Program-made: the position numbers and the translations under genes
DNA from: an uncultured Oscillospiraceae bacterium
GTDB taxonomy: Bacteria; Bacillota; Clostridia; Oscillospirales; Acutalibacteraceae
DNA: 64,000 nucleotides
Reading direction: 5' to 3'
Assembly (NCBI GenBank): GCA_902490735.1
Contig: CABUFC010000001.1
Location: forward strand, 248,001-312,000
Shown: in pieces, positions 9,268 to 17,236 of the stretch
Numbering within the stretch: position 1 is the first letter of the stretch
Layout of the letters: the number at the start of each line of letters is the position of its first letter
The notes under the pieces: generated by a model
The model's input: the letters and a program-made list of their open reading frames with translations, nothing else
Databases searched by the model: none
Told to the model about the DNA's origin: nothing

Positions 9268-9524
9268 GTAATTTATACAGCTTTGTTCCCTCTGGAGTTT
9301 GTTCTAGAAAAATTGAATTTTCGGTTGAGGACAATATAATTAAATCGCTTAATTTTGTCGGCGGCTGCCATGGAAATACCCAAGGAATTGCAAAACTTGC
9401 TGTCGGGATGAACATATATGATGTAATCGAAAAACTTGAAAATATAAATTGCGGGTTTAAGGGTACATCTTGTCCCGATCAGCTTGCACGTGCATTAAAA
9501 CAATATTTAAAAGAAATCGGGTGA
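9264..9524 (+). CDS. TSCPD domain protein (TIGR03905-like)
   Basis: An 86-residue protein that is nearly all TSCPD domain. It reads YSFVPSGVCSRKIEFSVEDN, then GGCHGNTQGIAKLAVGM, ending KGTSCPDQLARAL. The domain also occurs at the C terminus of B12-dependent ribonucleotide reductases, where it is thought to bind metal. The invariant cysteines are all present. It is translationally coupled to the Rrf2 gene, so it may be a partner or target of that sensor. No known reaction can be assigned. Confidence 0.88.
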   Translation: MSNLYSFVPSGVCSRKIEFSVEDNIIKSLNFVGGCHGNTQGIAKLAVGMNIYDVIEKLENINCGFKGTSCPDQLARALKQYLKEIG

Positions 9525-9528
9525 CAAA

Positions 9529-10101
9529 ATGTTTGAAGACAACGATATCAGAATTGCCGGTGATAAGCCATCTGAAAGTTTAAATCACGAAAACAGCTAT
9601 CCGTTAAGCAGCGAAGAATTTCAAAACGATCGTGCTAACGGTAATATTCATAAGGCTAAAGAGCTTGGGAAAATAACAGCGGATTTGTTAATCGAAAGCT
9701 GCAAACATCATATAAAGATGCTTGATGAATCCGAAGAAGATTCGGGAATTTCTGTTCAGCGAATTTTACTTTTATCGTTTTCTGCTACTGTAGCCTTCGA
9801 AAAATTTTGTCCTAGTACTGTAACTGCAAATATGGCACAAAATACATTTTTTGATGCTATTGAGCAGTCCGACCCCGATATTTATAAACACTCTTCAGAT
9901 ACAGGTGCATTTTCTTTTTATTTTTTAGCTTATAGAAGTGGAAACGATTCTGAGCGACGCATTGGCCAAACATTTGCCATGATTTGCGGTCATGACGGTG
10001 ATCCTATATACCAAGAGCTTGGCGAAACGCTTTATTGCTGGTTCGTAGGTGTAATTAAAGAAAAGGCAGCCGAGCAGAACTTTATTTATAAGAAGGTTTA
10101 A
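9529..10101 (+). CDS. hypothetical protein
   Basis: I do not recognise this 190-residue soluble protein. The first 50 residues are polar and probably disordered. The rest looks helical, with SVQRILLLSFSATVAFEKF and a C-terminal stretch GDPIYQELGETLYCWFVGVI. No signal peptide or catalytic motif is visible. It begins 4 bases after the TSCPD gene and ends 1 base before the M50 protease gene, so it is part of the rpoD-to-dacF run. Its codon use matches its neighbours, so it is likely a real gene of a clostridial family. Confidence 0.8.
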   Translation: MFEDNDIRIAGDKPSESLNHENSYPLSSEEFQNDRANGNIHKAKELGKITADLLIESCKHHIKMLDESEEDSGISVQRILLLSFSATVAFEKFCPSTVTANMAQNTFFDAIEQSDPDIYKHSSDTGAFSFYFLAYRSGNDSERRIGQTFAMICGHDGDPIYQELGETLYCWFVGVIKEKAAEQNFIYKKV

Positions 10102-10102
10102 C

Positions 10103-10756
10103 ATGCTTCAACTTATTTTTCAGCGTAATTTTGATTTTACGCAGTTTTTATCTATTGCAATATCAAGTCTGGCCGTTATATTTTTAACCTTACCTGCGCA
10201 TGAGTGGGCACATGCTTTTGTAGCAACTAAGCTTGGCGATCCTACCCCTAAATGGCAAAACAGACTTTCTTTAAATCCTTTTAAGCACATCGACTATATT
10301 GGTGCGCTTTGTATCATATTTTTAGGAATCGGCTGGGCAAAACCGGTTGAAGTCAATATGCAATATTTTAAGAACCCAAAACGAGATATGGCTATAACTG
10401 CTTTAGCCGGTCCTTTAATGAATTTATTAATCGCATTCGTTCTATTACTTGTTTTAAACTTATTATCCTTAATATTCGAATTGAACTTGTTTATTTATTA
10501 CGTATTTATCTATTTTGCATATATAAATACCAGTCTTGCAATATTTAATTTGCTGCCTGTGCCGCCGTTTGATGGCTCGAGAATACTAAATGCGTTTTTA
10601 CCTGACCGTATTTATTATAAAATCATGCAATATGAACAAATAATTTTTTATGTAGTATTGTTTATTCTGTTTACTGGAGCCGGCAGCGGAGTTTTAAGCA
10701 GTATTACCAGTACTGTGTTTGGCTTTATTTACTGGTTAGCTTCTATCCTGTTTTAA
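10103..10756 (+). CDS. site-2 protease family zinc metalloprotease (M50)
   Basis: A polytopic membrane protease of 217 residues. The zinc motif HEWAHAF is in the first membrane region, and NLLPVPPFDGSRIL supplies the third ligand aspartate. About five hydrophobic segments are seen. This compact form, without a PDZ domain, resembles the YwhC/Rip-like M50 proteins found upstream of scpA in Firmicutes. Its substrate is unknown. Sporulation M50 proteases such as SpoIVFB are related, but that assignment is not supported here. It lies 12 bases upstream of scpA. Confidence 0.9.
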   Translation: MLQLIFQRNFDFTQFLSIAISSLAVIFLTLPAHEWAHAFVATKLGDPTPKWQNRLSLNPFKHIDYIGALCIIFLGIGWAKPVEVNMQYFKNPKRDMAITALAGPLMNLLIAFVLLLVLNLLSLIFELNLFIYYVFIYFAYINTSLAIFNLLPVPPFDGSRILNAFLPDRIYYKIMQYEQIIFYVVLFILFTGAGSGVLSSITSTVFGFIYWLASILF

Positions 10757-10768
10757 TTGAGGTAAATA

Positions 10769-11494
10769 ATGGAACAGATATCATATAAACTTGAGGTATT
10801 TGAGGGGCCTTTAGAGCTTTTGTCTAATTTGCTCTCAAAAAACAAATTGAGTATTTACGATATTCCTATTGCATCCTTACTCGATCAATATCTTGCACAT
10901 ATTAATGCGATGAAAGAGAACAATATGGATGTTGCAAGCGAATTTATGGTAATGGCTTCTCGACTTGTCTATTTAAAGTCTGTAAGTCTACTTCCTAAAC
11001 GCGAAGAAGAGGTCAATACTTTAAAAGACGAGCTTGCAGGTGAGCTTTTAGAGTATGAGATGTGTAGAGAAATAGCAAAAACGTTATCTAACATGACCGA
11101 CGGTTTTGACAGATTTGTAAAGCATCAGGATAAAATAGATTTTGATAAAACTTATGCGTTGACTCACGATAGTAATAGTCTTGTTGACGCCTATTTATCA
11201 GCAGTCGGAAGCGGAAAGCGCAGACTTCCGGTTAATACCGAAGTGTTTAGTGAAATCGTTGCTAAAAAGATTGTTTCAGTGCCATCTAAAATTGTATCTG
11301 TAATGAGAAGACTTTTCAGCGGAAAAAAAGAGAAGCTTCAAGAAATATTTTTAGAATCCAAAAGCAGATCCGAGCTTGTTGCAACATTCTTAGCTGTTTT
11401 AGAGCTTTGTAAAAACAATCGCGTCATAATTTCCGGAGACAATGAAGATATGACTGTAAGACTTGTAAAGGAGAGAAACAACGATGGCAAATAA
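10769..11494 (+). CDS. scpA: segregation and condensation protein A
   Basis: ScpA is the kleisin of the bacterial SMC condensin. The 241-residue protein begins YKLEVFEGPLELLSNLLSKN, the conserved N-terminal SMC-neck-binding helix region, then continues ASEFMVMASRLVYLKSVSLL. The C-terminal winged helix ends VTFLAVLELCKNNRV-like (TFLAVLELCKNNRVII). The length is normal. It overlaps scpB by 11 bases, so the two kleisin subunits are cotranslated. Confidence 0.95.
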   Translation: MEQISYKLEVFEGPLELLSNLLSKNKLSIYDIPIASLLDQYLAHINAMKENNMDVASEFMVMASRLVYLKSVSLLPKREEEVNTLKDELAGELLEYEMCREIAKTLSNMTDGFDRFVKHQDKIDFDKTYALTHDSNSLVDAYLSAVGSGKRRLPVNTEVFSEIVAKKIVSVPSKIVSVMRRLFSGKKEKLQEIFLESKSRSELVATFLAVLELCKNNRVIISGDNEDMTVRLVKERNNDGK

Positions 11495-12059
11495 TTATTT
11501 AATTCCTGCTTTGTCTGCGGTGCTTTTTGCCGGAGGAGAGCCGCAAATAATTGATAGATTATGCGAAGTATTTTCTATAAATTCAGACGAGCTTGCTGCT
11601 GCCGTTGACGAAATTAATAAAGGCATCAATCCATACGGTTTAAAAGTGTTAAAGCTTGCCAATACTTATCAAATGTGCACTGACGAAAAATACTCAGAAA
11701 ATATTAAAAAAATGTTTGATATAAAGCGAAAAGCTCCGCTTTCATCGGCGGCCTTTGAGGTGCTTGCTGTTGTTGCTTATAATCAGCCAATTACAAAAGC
11801 ATTTATCGAGCAAGTAAGAGGTGTTGATTGCACCGGTGTAATTTCAAATCTTGTTGAAAAAAATCTCATCGAAGAAAAAGGTAGGCTGGAGCTTCCGGGA
11901 AGACCGCTTGTTTATGGCACAACTGAAACATTTTTGCGTTGCTTTTCTCTTTCCGATTTAAAAGATTTGCCGCCACTACCTAAGGATTTAGCCGAGCAGG
12001 CAGAACAGCTTGTAATAAGCGAAGCGCTTCCAAGCGAAAATATCGATGAAGATGAATAA
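11484..12059 (+). CDS. scpB: segregation and condensation protein B
   Basis: ScpB is the dimeric winged-helix partner of ScpA. The 191-residue protein shows ALSAVLFAGGEPQ near the N terminus, LSSAAFEVLAVVAYNQPITK in the middle, and the hallmark RGVDCTGVISNLVEKNLIEE, then GRPLVYGTTETFLRCF. The acidic tail is typical. It overlaps scpA and is followed after 2 bases by the DUF2953 gene, the usual order in spore formers. Confidence 0.95.
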   Translation: MANNYLIPALSAVLFAGGEPQIIDRLCEVFSINSDELAAAVDEINKGINPYGLKVLKLANTYQMCTDEKYSENIKKMFDIKRKAPLSSAAFEVLAVVAYNQPITKAFIEQVRGVDCTGVISNLVEKNLIEEKGRLELPGRPLVYGTTETFLRCFSLSDLKDLPPLPKDLAEQAEQLVISEALPSENIDEDE

Positions 12060-12061
12060 TT

Positions 12062-12661
12062 ATGGTTGCATTAATAGTAATTTTATCGTTTTTTTTACTT
12101 ATTATCTGCTTGTTGCTTTTTCCTGTGGCATTTTCATTAGAATATCACAATGGCGGCTCTGTTTTAATTAAATACTTATTCATTAAAATCAACCTGCCTT
12201 TGTCGGACTATCAAAATAATGAGGGTAAAAAGCCCAAAGAAAAAAACAAGAAACAAGCAAGCAAAAAAGATTCAAAAGATACTTTTAAAAAGCAGGGGAT
12301 AGCAGAAAGTGCAATTGAAGTATTAAAAATTATTAAAACTATTGTTTTAGAAGTTTTTAATTTGCTTGGTAAAATAAAGATTGAATTTATAAAATTAGAT
12401 ATTACATTCGGTCAAAACGATGCCGCAGAAACCGGTATACTTTACGGAGTTATAAACGCGGCTGTGTGCTCATTTGTTGCAGCAATTAACGCAATTTTTC
12501 CAGTCCAAAAGCAGAAGATTAATATTAATTCCGATTTTGATCACGAAATATTAGATATTAATTTTAGTTTTAAATGTCATGTAACGCCGATTAGGATAAT
12601 TTTTGGTGCATTTAAAATATTATTTAAATTATTAAAGGCAAAAATATTTATTAAGGGATGA
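12062..12661 (+). CDS. DUF2953 domain-containing membrane protein
   Basis: This 199-residue protein has an N-terminal membrane segment (about residues 3-24), a lysine-rich linker around residue 55-75, and a C-terminal region (IKLDITFGQNDAAETGILYG) typical of DUF2953. That family sits next to gerW/ytfJ in spore formers and is taken to be sporulation-associated, but no reaction is known. It overlaps the following leader and is coupled to gerW. The family call rests on the motif and neighbourhood. Confidence 0.8.
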   Translation: MVALIVILSFFLLIICLLLFPVAFSLEYHNGGSVLIKYLFIKINLPLSDYQNNEGKKPKEKNKKQASKKDSKDTFKKQGIAESAIEVLKIIKTIVLEVFNLLGKIKIEFIKLDITFGQNDAAETGILYGVINAAVCSFVAAINAIFPVQKQKININSDFDHEILDINFSFKCHVTPIRIIFGAFKILFKLLKAKIFIKG

Positions 12662-12666
12662 TAAAA

Positions 12667-13059
12667 ATGGCTGAAAGAGATAATAAAATTTCCGAAATCA
12701 TGGAAACTGCAATTGAAGAAATCAAATCAATGGTCGATGCTGACACAATTGTCGGCAATCCTATTGAGACCTCCGGAATAACTGTAATTCCTATATCTAA
12801 AGTTACATTCGGACTTGCTTCCGGCGGTGTTGATTTGTCAACAAAAAGCAGCAACAATAAAATATTCGGCGGTGGCGGCGGAGCTGGCGTCAGCGTAGTG
12901 CCTATTTGTTTTTTAGCTGTAAAAAACGGTGATGTAAAAATTCTAAATATTAATTTGAGTGATAGTATTGCCGAAAAAGCAGTCACCTTGGTGCCTGAGC
13001 TTTTTGACAAGATAAAATCATTATTTAAATCTAAAAAAGAAATAGAAATTTCCGAGTAA
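12667..13059 (+). CDS. gerW: GerW/YtfJ family spore protein
   Basis: About 130 residues. The family signature is seen as MVDADTIVGNPIETSGITVI, PISKVTFGLASGG and the glycine-rich GGGGGAGVSVVPICFLAV. In Bacillus this protein (YtfJ, GerW) is forespore-made and needed for normal spore germination. I start at ATG 12667 because AAGGGATG at 12653-12660 covers the alternative ATG 12658. It follows the DUF2953 gene, the conserved pairing. Confidence 0.9.
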   Translation: MAERDNKISEIMETAIEEIKSMVDADTIVGNPIETSGITVIPISKVTFGLASGGVDLSTKSSNNKIFGGGGGAGVSVVPICFLAVKNGDVKILNINLSDSIAEKAVTLVPELFDKIKSLFKSKKEIEISE

Positions 13060-13072
13060 TTAAGTATCATAT

Positions 13073-13129
13073 CGCCTCAATTTTAATATTAATTAAACAT
13101 GTGTTTATATTTTTATTGAGGTGTTTTTT
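13073..13129 (+). promoter_or_regulatory. hairpin with the dacF ribosome binding site in its 3' arm
   Basis: CGCCTCAAT (13073-13081) pairs with ATTGAGGTG (13115-13123) over 9 positions (one G-U), with a 33-base AT-rich loop, then six T at 13124-13129 and the ATG at 13130. GAGGTG is the ribosome binding site. It may be a gerW terminator overlapping the next leader. Confidence 0.45.
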
Positions 13130-14233
13130 ATGAAAAAAATTATTGCTGCAATAATAGCTGTTTCGGTTTTTTTATATCCTATAAATGTAAAATCTATTTC
13201 TGCTAAGGCATATATTTTAATCAATGCAGATACCGGTGCTATAATTGACGGTGATAATATAGACCTTAAACTTCCGATGGCAAGCACTACCAAAATAATG
13301 ACGGCCTATTTGTTGGCCTTGCAAAACACACCAAATAAAACTGTAAAGGTTACAAAAGAAATGGTTACAGTTGAAGGTTCGTCTATGGGGCTTCTTGAGG
13401 GAGACCAAGTATCATATCATGATTTACTATACGGTATGCTTTTAGCGTCCGGCAATGACGCCGCTAATGTTACAGCATATGTACTTGCAGGCAGTCCTGC
13501 TAAATTTGCTGATATGATGAATGCAAAAGCGCTTGAACTAGGGCTTAGTAATACTCATTTTGTTACCCCATCCGGGCTTGACGATGAAAATCATTATACG
13601 ACTTGCAGGGACTTAGCATTATTAGCGCGCATTGCCATGCAGAATGTAAATTTTTATAAAGCCGCATCTTCTAAATCCGCTGTACTTAAATATGGAAATC
13701 CACCTTACAGAAGAACTCTTACTAATCATAATAAGCTGTTAAATGCTTTTGACGGAGCCGTAGGTGTAAAGACCGGTTTTACCAAAAAATCCGGAAGGTG
13801 CCTTGTGTCTGCCGCAAAACGGCAGGGCAGGTATGTTATTGCTGTAACTTTAAATGACACGGATGATTGGAATGATCATTCCGAGCTTTTAAACTATGGT
13901 TTAAATCATCTTTATAATTATGAAATTGATTTGTCAAAAATCGATAAATCTATCCCAATAATTGGCGGAGAATGCGATCGTGCAGGTCTTGAAATTCCAA
14001 GTTTTAAATTGTCGCTTTATAAAGGGGAGAAGGATTTATTATCTTATGAATATAAGGTAAAGAGATTCTCCTATGCGCCGGTTAAAAAGGGGACACATGT
14101 TGGTGAAATTATTTATTATTATAAAAAGGATGTTTTAGCTAAATATCCTGTAACCATATCAAACGATGTGAATATTGACGATTCAAGCTTTTTATCAAAG
14201 TTTTTTTCCTGTTTAAAACTAATTTTAATATAA
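13130..14233 (+). CDS. dacF: D-alanyl-D-alanine carboxypeptidase (DacF/PBP5-like)
   Basis: An S11 serine D,D-carboxypeptidase of 367 residues with a signal peptide (about 1-26). The active site reads MASTTKIMTAYL (SxxK), then SGNDAANV (SxN) and VKTGFTKKSGRCLV (KTG). A C-terminal beta domain follows but no clear membrane anchor, unlike the paralogue at 18990-20297. DacF of spore formers trims cortex peptidoglycan. The position after gerW agrees with a sporulation role, though it could be vegetative. The ATG is chosen over GTG 13121, which lies in the binding site. Confidence 0.9.
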   Translation: MKKIIAAIIAVSVFLYPINVKSISAKAYILINADTGAIIDGDNIDLKLPMASTTKIMTAYLLALQNTPNKTVKVTKEMVTVEGSSMGLLEGDQVSYHDLLYGMLLASGNDAANVTAYVLAGSPAKFADMMNAKALELGLSNTHFVTPSGLDDENHYTTCRDLALLARIAMQNVNFYKAASSKSAVLKYGNPPYRRTLTNHNKLLNAFDGAVGVKTGFTKKSGRCLVSAAKRQGRYVIAVTLNDTDDWNDHSELLNYGLNHLYNYEIDLSKIDKSIPIIGGECDRAGLEIPSFKLSLYKGEKDLLSYEYKVKRFSYAPVKKGTHVGEIIYYYKKDVLAKYPVTISNDVNIDDSSFLSKFFSCLKLILI

Positions 14234-14242
14234 AGGATTATT

Positions 14243-14992
14243 ATGAGTAAAGAATTAGTAAGATTGCAAAAATTTTTATCTCAATGCGGTGTTTGTTCGC
14301 GGAGAAAAGCCGAAGAACTGATTTTAAACGGCCGCGTTAAAGTAAACGGCAAGCCTGCAAAAATAGGTGATAAAATCGACCCATACAGAGATAAAGTAAT
14401 GTATGCTAATAAGCGCGTAAAGCCTGCAACAAATCATATGTACATAATGCTCCATAAGCCCCGTGGCTTTGTTACTACATTAAGTGATGAAGCAAACAGA
14501 AAATGCGTTAAAGATTTGGTTCAAGACGCAGGCACCAGGCTATTTCCTGTTGGAAGACTTGACAAAAACTCAGAGGGTCTTCTTTTTATGACAAATGACG
14601 GTGAATTTGCCAATAAATTAACACACCCAAGCAGGCATGTGTCAAAAGTGTACAGAGTAACTGTTCGTGAAAAGGTAAGCGAGGATATATTGGTTAAGCT
14701 TTCGTCCGGAGTCGTAATCGACGGAGAAAAAACTGCTCCCTGCGATGTAAATATTATTGATAAATTCGATGATAGAACAGTATTAAGCTTTGTTCTTTAT
14801 GAAGGAAAAAATCGTGAAATTCGCAAAATGTGCGATGCTTGCGGGCTTACGGTTATAAGACTTAAGCGCACCGAAATTGCCGGCGTAAAACTGGGAATGC
14901 TTCCACAAGGCAAATGGCGCGAATTAAATGAAAAAGAATTAAAACATTTAAGCAATGTTAGTATTGCAAAAAAGGATGAAAAAGATGATTGA
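14243..14992 (+). CDS. rluB: 23S rRNA pseudouridine synthase, RluB/RsuA family
   Basis: A 249-residue pseudouridine synthase. The N-terminal S4 domain has LQKFLSQCGVCSRRKAEELI and GRVKVNGKPAKIGD. The catalytic domain has FPVGRLDKNSEGLLFMTNDG, where the aspartate after GRL is the nucleophile, and EGKNREIRKMCDACGL. The probable target is U2605 of 23S rRNA (E. coli numbering), by family. The length is normal. The stop overlaps the next gene's start by 8 bases, and it follows dacF by 9 bases. Confidence 0.93.
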   Translation: MSKELVRLQKFLSQCGVCSRRKAEELILNGRVKVNGKPAKIGDKIDPYRDKVMYANKRVKPATNHMYIMLHKPRGFVTTLSDEANRKCVKDLVQDAGTRLFPVGRLDKNSEGLLFMTNDGEFANKLTHPSRHVSKVYRVTVREKVSEDILVKLSSGVVIDGEKTAPCDVNIIDKFDDRTVLSFVLYEGKNREIRKMCDACGLTVIRLKRTEIAGVKLGMLPQGKWRELNEKELKHLSNVSIAKKDEKDD

Positions 14993-15359
14993 AATTAAGA
15001 AAAGCCTTAACAATGATGAGATTAGAGAATATTTTACTAAATATGGACTGAAATATAACGATAATTCGCAAATGATTTTGGCAAAATCCGGCGATGAACC
15101 TATTGGATTTTGCTTATTTTATGTTTGTGATAAAAGTATAAAATTAGCTTATTGTTATCCTGATAATGATTTAATGCTTCTGGACGGGCTAGTAAGATCG
15201 GTACTTCATTTTGCATCTGAAAATTTAATTGAAGAGGCTTATTTTACTGATACAGCACCGATAGAACAACTTAAAAAGTTAGGTTTTATTGATGATTTAT
15301 CTAATAAAACTTTAAAAATGCTTGGACTTTTGGGCAATTGTGAAAATTGTAACAAATAG
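14985..15359 (+). CDS. small GNAT-like protein of unknown function
   Basis: I place the start at ATG 14985, 9 bases after AAAAGG, giving 124 residues. The stretch SGDEPIGFCLFYVCDKSIKL resembles the central beta strands of a GNAT acetyltransferase. The C-terminal part AYFTDTAPIEQLKKLGF fits the last GNAT helix, but the acetyl-CoA loop is not convincing. It ends with a CENC cysteine pair. Overlap with rluB suggests cotranscription. The substrate is unknown, and the family call is tentative. Confidence 0.7.
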   Translation: MIEIKKSLNNDEIREYFTKYGLKYNDNSQMILAKSGDEPIGFCLFYVCDKSIKLAYCYPDNDLMLLDGLVRSVLHFASENLIEEAYFTDTAPIEQLKKLGFIDDLSNKTLKMLGLLGNCENCNK

Positions 15360-15370
15360 CTTTAATTGTA

Positions 15371-15399
15371 TTGTTTTTTATTTAATTTAATGTTATAAT
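15371..15399 (+). promoter_or_regulatory. sigma-A-type promoter for the biotin carboxyl-transfer operon
   Basis: TTGTTT (15371-15376) and TATAAT (15394-15399) are 17 bases apart with an extended TGT. The first gene starts 33 bases downstream behind AAAGGAG. Confidence 0.7.
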
Positions 15400-15432
15400 A
15401 TTATGAAAAAATAAGCCTAAAGGAGATTTAAC

Positions 15433-16821
15433 ATGAACTGTAGTGACGCTTTGACAAGGCTTGAAAATGAAACATCCGCACTTATTAATTCCGGCGCTGT
15501 TAATAACTTTGACAAGCTCTTTGACGACGGAAATTTTACCGTTTTAGACAAATTTCAACGAAGCTCTAAAGGTGAGTGTGAGGTTCACACAGCTTTTGGG
15601 TATATTAGCGGTTGTCCTTCGTATGCATATTATCAAGATATTAATTTGTCATACGGTGCCATGGGCAGAATGCAGGCAAAAAAAATCAAACGCATATACG
15701 ATTTAGCGGCCGATAACGGTATGCCTGTTATTGCCGTTTTTGACAGTAATGGCGCGCATATTGACGAAAGTATAGATGCTTTAAATGCATATGGCGAACT
15801 AATTTCTGCTGCAAGTTCATTGTCGGGTGTTGTTCCGCAAATTTCTGTAATTGCCGGTACCTGCATAGGCTCTGCAGCCATTTTAGCGTCAATTTCGGAT
15901 TTTTCCATCGTATTAAAGGATTCTGAGTTTTATGTAAATTCACCAAACATTTTAGGCGATAACGGCGGATTTATCGGCTCCGGTGAAAATGCTTATAATA
16001 ATGGCAATGCCTCATTTTGCGTTAATAATGTCGCTGAGGCATTTGATACTGTTAAAAACATAATGGCTTATTTGCCGCAAAACAATCTTGAACAAACTCC
16101 GATTTTTGATTCAATATCTAACGAGCTTGTTGATAACGGATCCGCTTTAAATATAATTAAAAGCTCAGTTGATAGTGGCAGTTTATTGATTACTTTTAGT
16201 GGTTACGCTAATGATATTATTACCGGATTTGCAAGAGTTCACGGCAGATCTGTTGGTATTATATCAACCGATAGTGACAATGCTGTTATATCTTCAGATG
16301 GTGCTATAAAGGCTGCAAAAATGGTAAGGTTTTGCGATGCATTTTCAATTCCCGTTATTTCTTTTGTTAACTGTAAAGGCTTTCTGGGAAAACTTGAAGA
16401 TGAGAAATACGGTTATGTTAAATCTGTAGCCACGTTAGCACACGCATACGCCGAAGCTACAACACCTAAAATTTCGATAATTACCGGATACGCTATAGGC
16501 ACCGGATTTGTTGCTTTTTGCTCCGGCGATTCTAACGATTTTGTTTATGCTTTGCCATGCGCTAAAATTGGCACATTAACTGCTTCTTGCGCCGTAGAAT
16601 TATTTAAAAAGGATGAACTTAAAGCCGGCGCAAACAGGAAAGAACTGGAAGCATCATATGAGGATGATGAATGTTCGCCTTTTATTGCCGCTGGTTTTGG
16701 ATACGTAAATGATGTATTTGCTCTTGAAGAAGCGCGCGAAAAATTAAATTTTGCACTTTCAATGCTCTCTGGAAAACGGGTTAATACTTTAAATAAAAAA
16801 CATTCAAATTTGCCATTTTAG
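15433..16821 (+). CDS. acyl-CoA carboxyltransferase subunit (12S/MmdA-like), divergent
   Basis: A 462-residue carboxyltransferase of the crotonase-fold family to which methylmalonyl-CoA decarboxylase alpha (MmdA) and the transcarboxylase 12S subunit belong. These enzymes move carboxyl groups between an acyl-CoA and biotin. Two homologous halves are seen, MGRMQAKKIKRIYDLAADNG and LAHAYAEATTPKISIITGYA. It is about 50 residues shorter than usual, mostly at the N terminus. The two oxyanion-hole glycine pairs are changed (GTCIGSA, GYAIGTG where relatives have GG), so the activity or substrate may differ. Confidence 0.82.
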   Translation: MNCSDALTRLENETSALINSGAVNNFDKLFDDGNFTVLDKFQRSSKGECEVHTAFGYISGCPSYAYYQDINLSYGAMGRMQAKKIKRIYDLAADNGMPVIAVFDSNGAHIDESIDALNAYGELISAASSLSGVVPQISVIAGTCIGSAAILASISDFSIVLKDSEFYVNSPNILGDNGGFIGSGENAYNNGNASFCVNNVAEAFDTVKNIMAYLPQNNLEQTPIFDSISNELVDNGSALNIIKSSVDSGSLLITFSGYANDIITGFARVHGRSVGIISTDSDNAVISSDGAIKAAKMVRFCDAFSIPVISFVNCKGFLGKLEDEKYGYVKSVATLAHAYAEATTPKISIITGYAIGTGFVAFCSGDSNDFVYALPCAKIGTLTASCAVELFKKDELKAGANRKELEASYEDDECSPFIAAGFGYVNDVFALEEAREKLNFALSMLSGKRVNTLNKKHSNLPF

Positions 16822-16839
16822 GCTTATGGGGGAAATAAT

Positions 16840-17223
16840 ATGAAACATTTAAAAGTTACTGTTAACGGAAAATCATACGATGTATCTGTAGAAGAAGTGT
16901 CTGCAAATGCTGCTACTTCTGCACCGGTTGTAGAAAATAAGGCGGCTGCACCTGCTGTTCAGACAACCGCTGCTCCGGCGGCTTCTGCAAATGCTGCTTC
17001 TTCCGGCGAAGGCGAGGCTATTAATTGCCCCATGCCCGGAACTATTCTTTCAATTAATGTAAAAGCCGGAGATCAGGTTAAAAAAGGCGATGTCTTACTT
17101 ATTTTAGAGGCAATGAAAATGGAAAATGAGATTACAGCGCCTAAAGACGGCATAATTACTTCAATAACCTGCACCAAAGGTGAAAGCGTAGAATCAGGAA
17201 AAGCTCTCGCTACTATTAAATAA
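16840..17223 (+). CDS. biotin carboxyl carrier protein (1.3S/gamma type)
   Basis: A 127-residue biotin carrier. Residues 1-20 form a short beta segment and about 21-57 an Ala/Pro-rich flexible linker. The C-terminal biotinyl domain carries EAMKMENEI with the biotinylated lysine at about residue 93, and the NCPMPGTI hairpin turn. The length resembles the 123-residue 1.3S subunit of transcarboxylase. It shuttles carboxyl groups between the two flanking subunits. It starts 18 bases after the carboxyltransferase gene. Confidence 0.93.
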   Translation: MKHLKVTVNGKSYDVSVEEVSANAATSAPVVENKAAAPAVQTTAAPAASANAASSGEGEAINCPMPGTILSINVKAGDQVKKGDVLLILEAMKMENEITAPKDGIITSITCTKGESVESGKALATIK

Positions 17224-17236
17224 TAGGAGTATAACA

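Noticed and set aside
12651..13070. A 139-codon minus-strand frame opposite the gerW-like gene
   Set aside because: The plus strand has the clear GerW signature and a binding site. The minus frame has neither.
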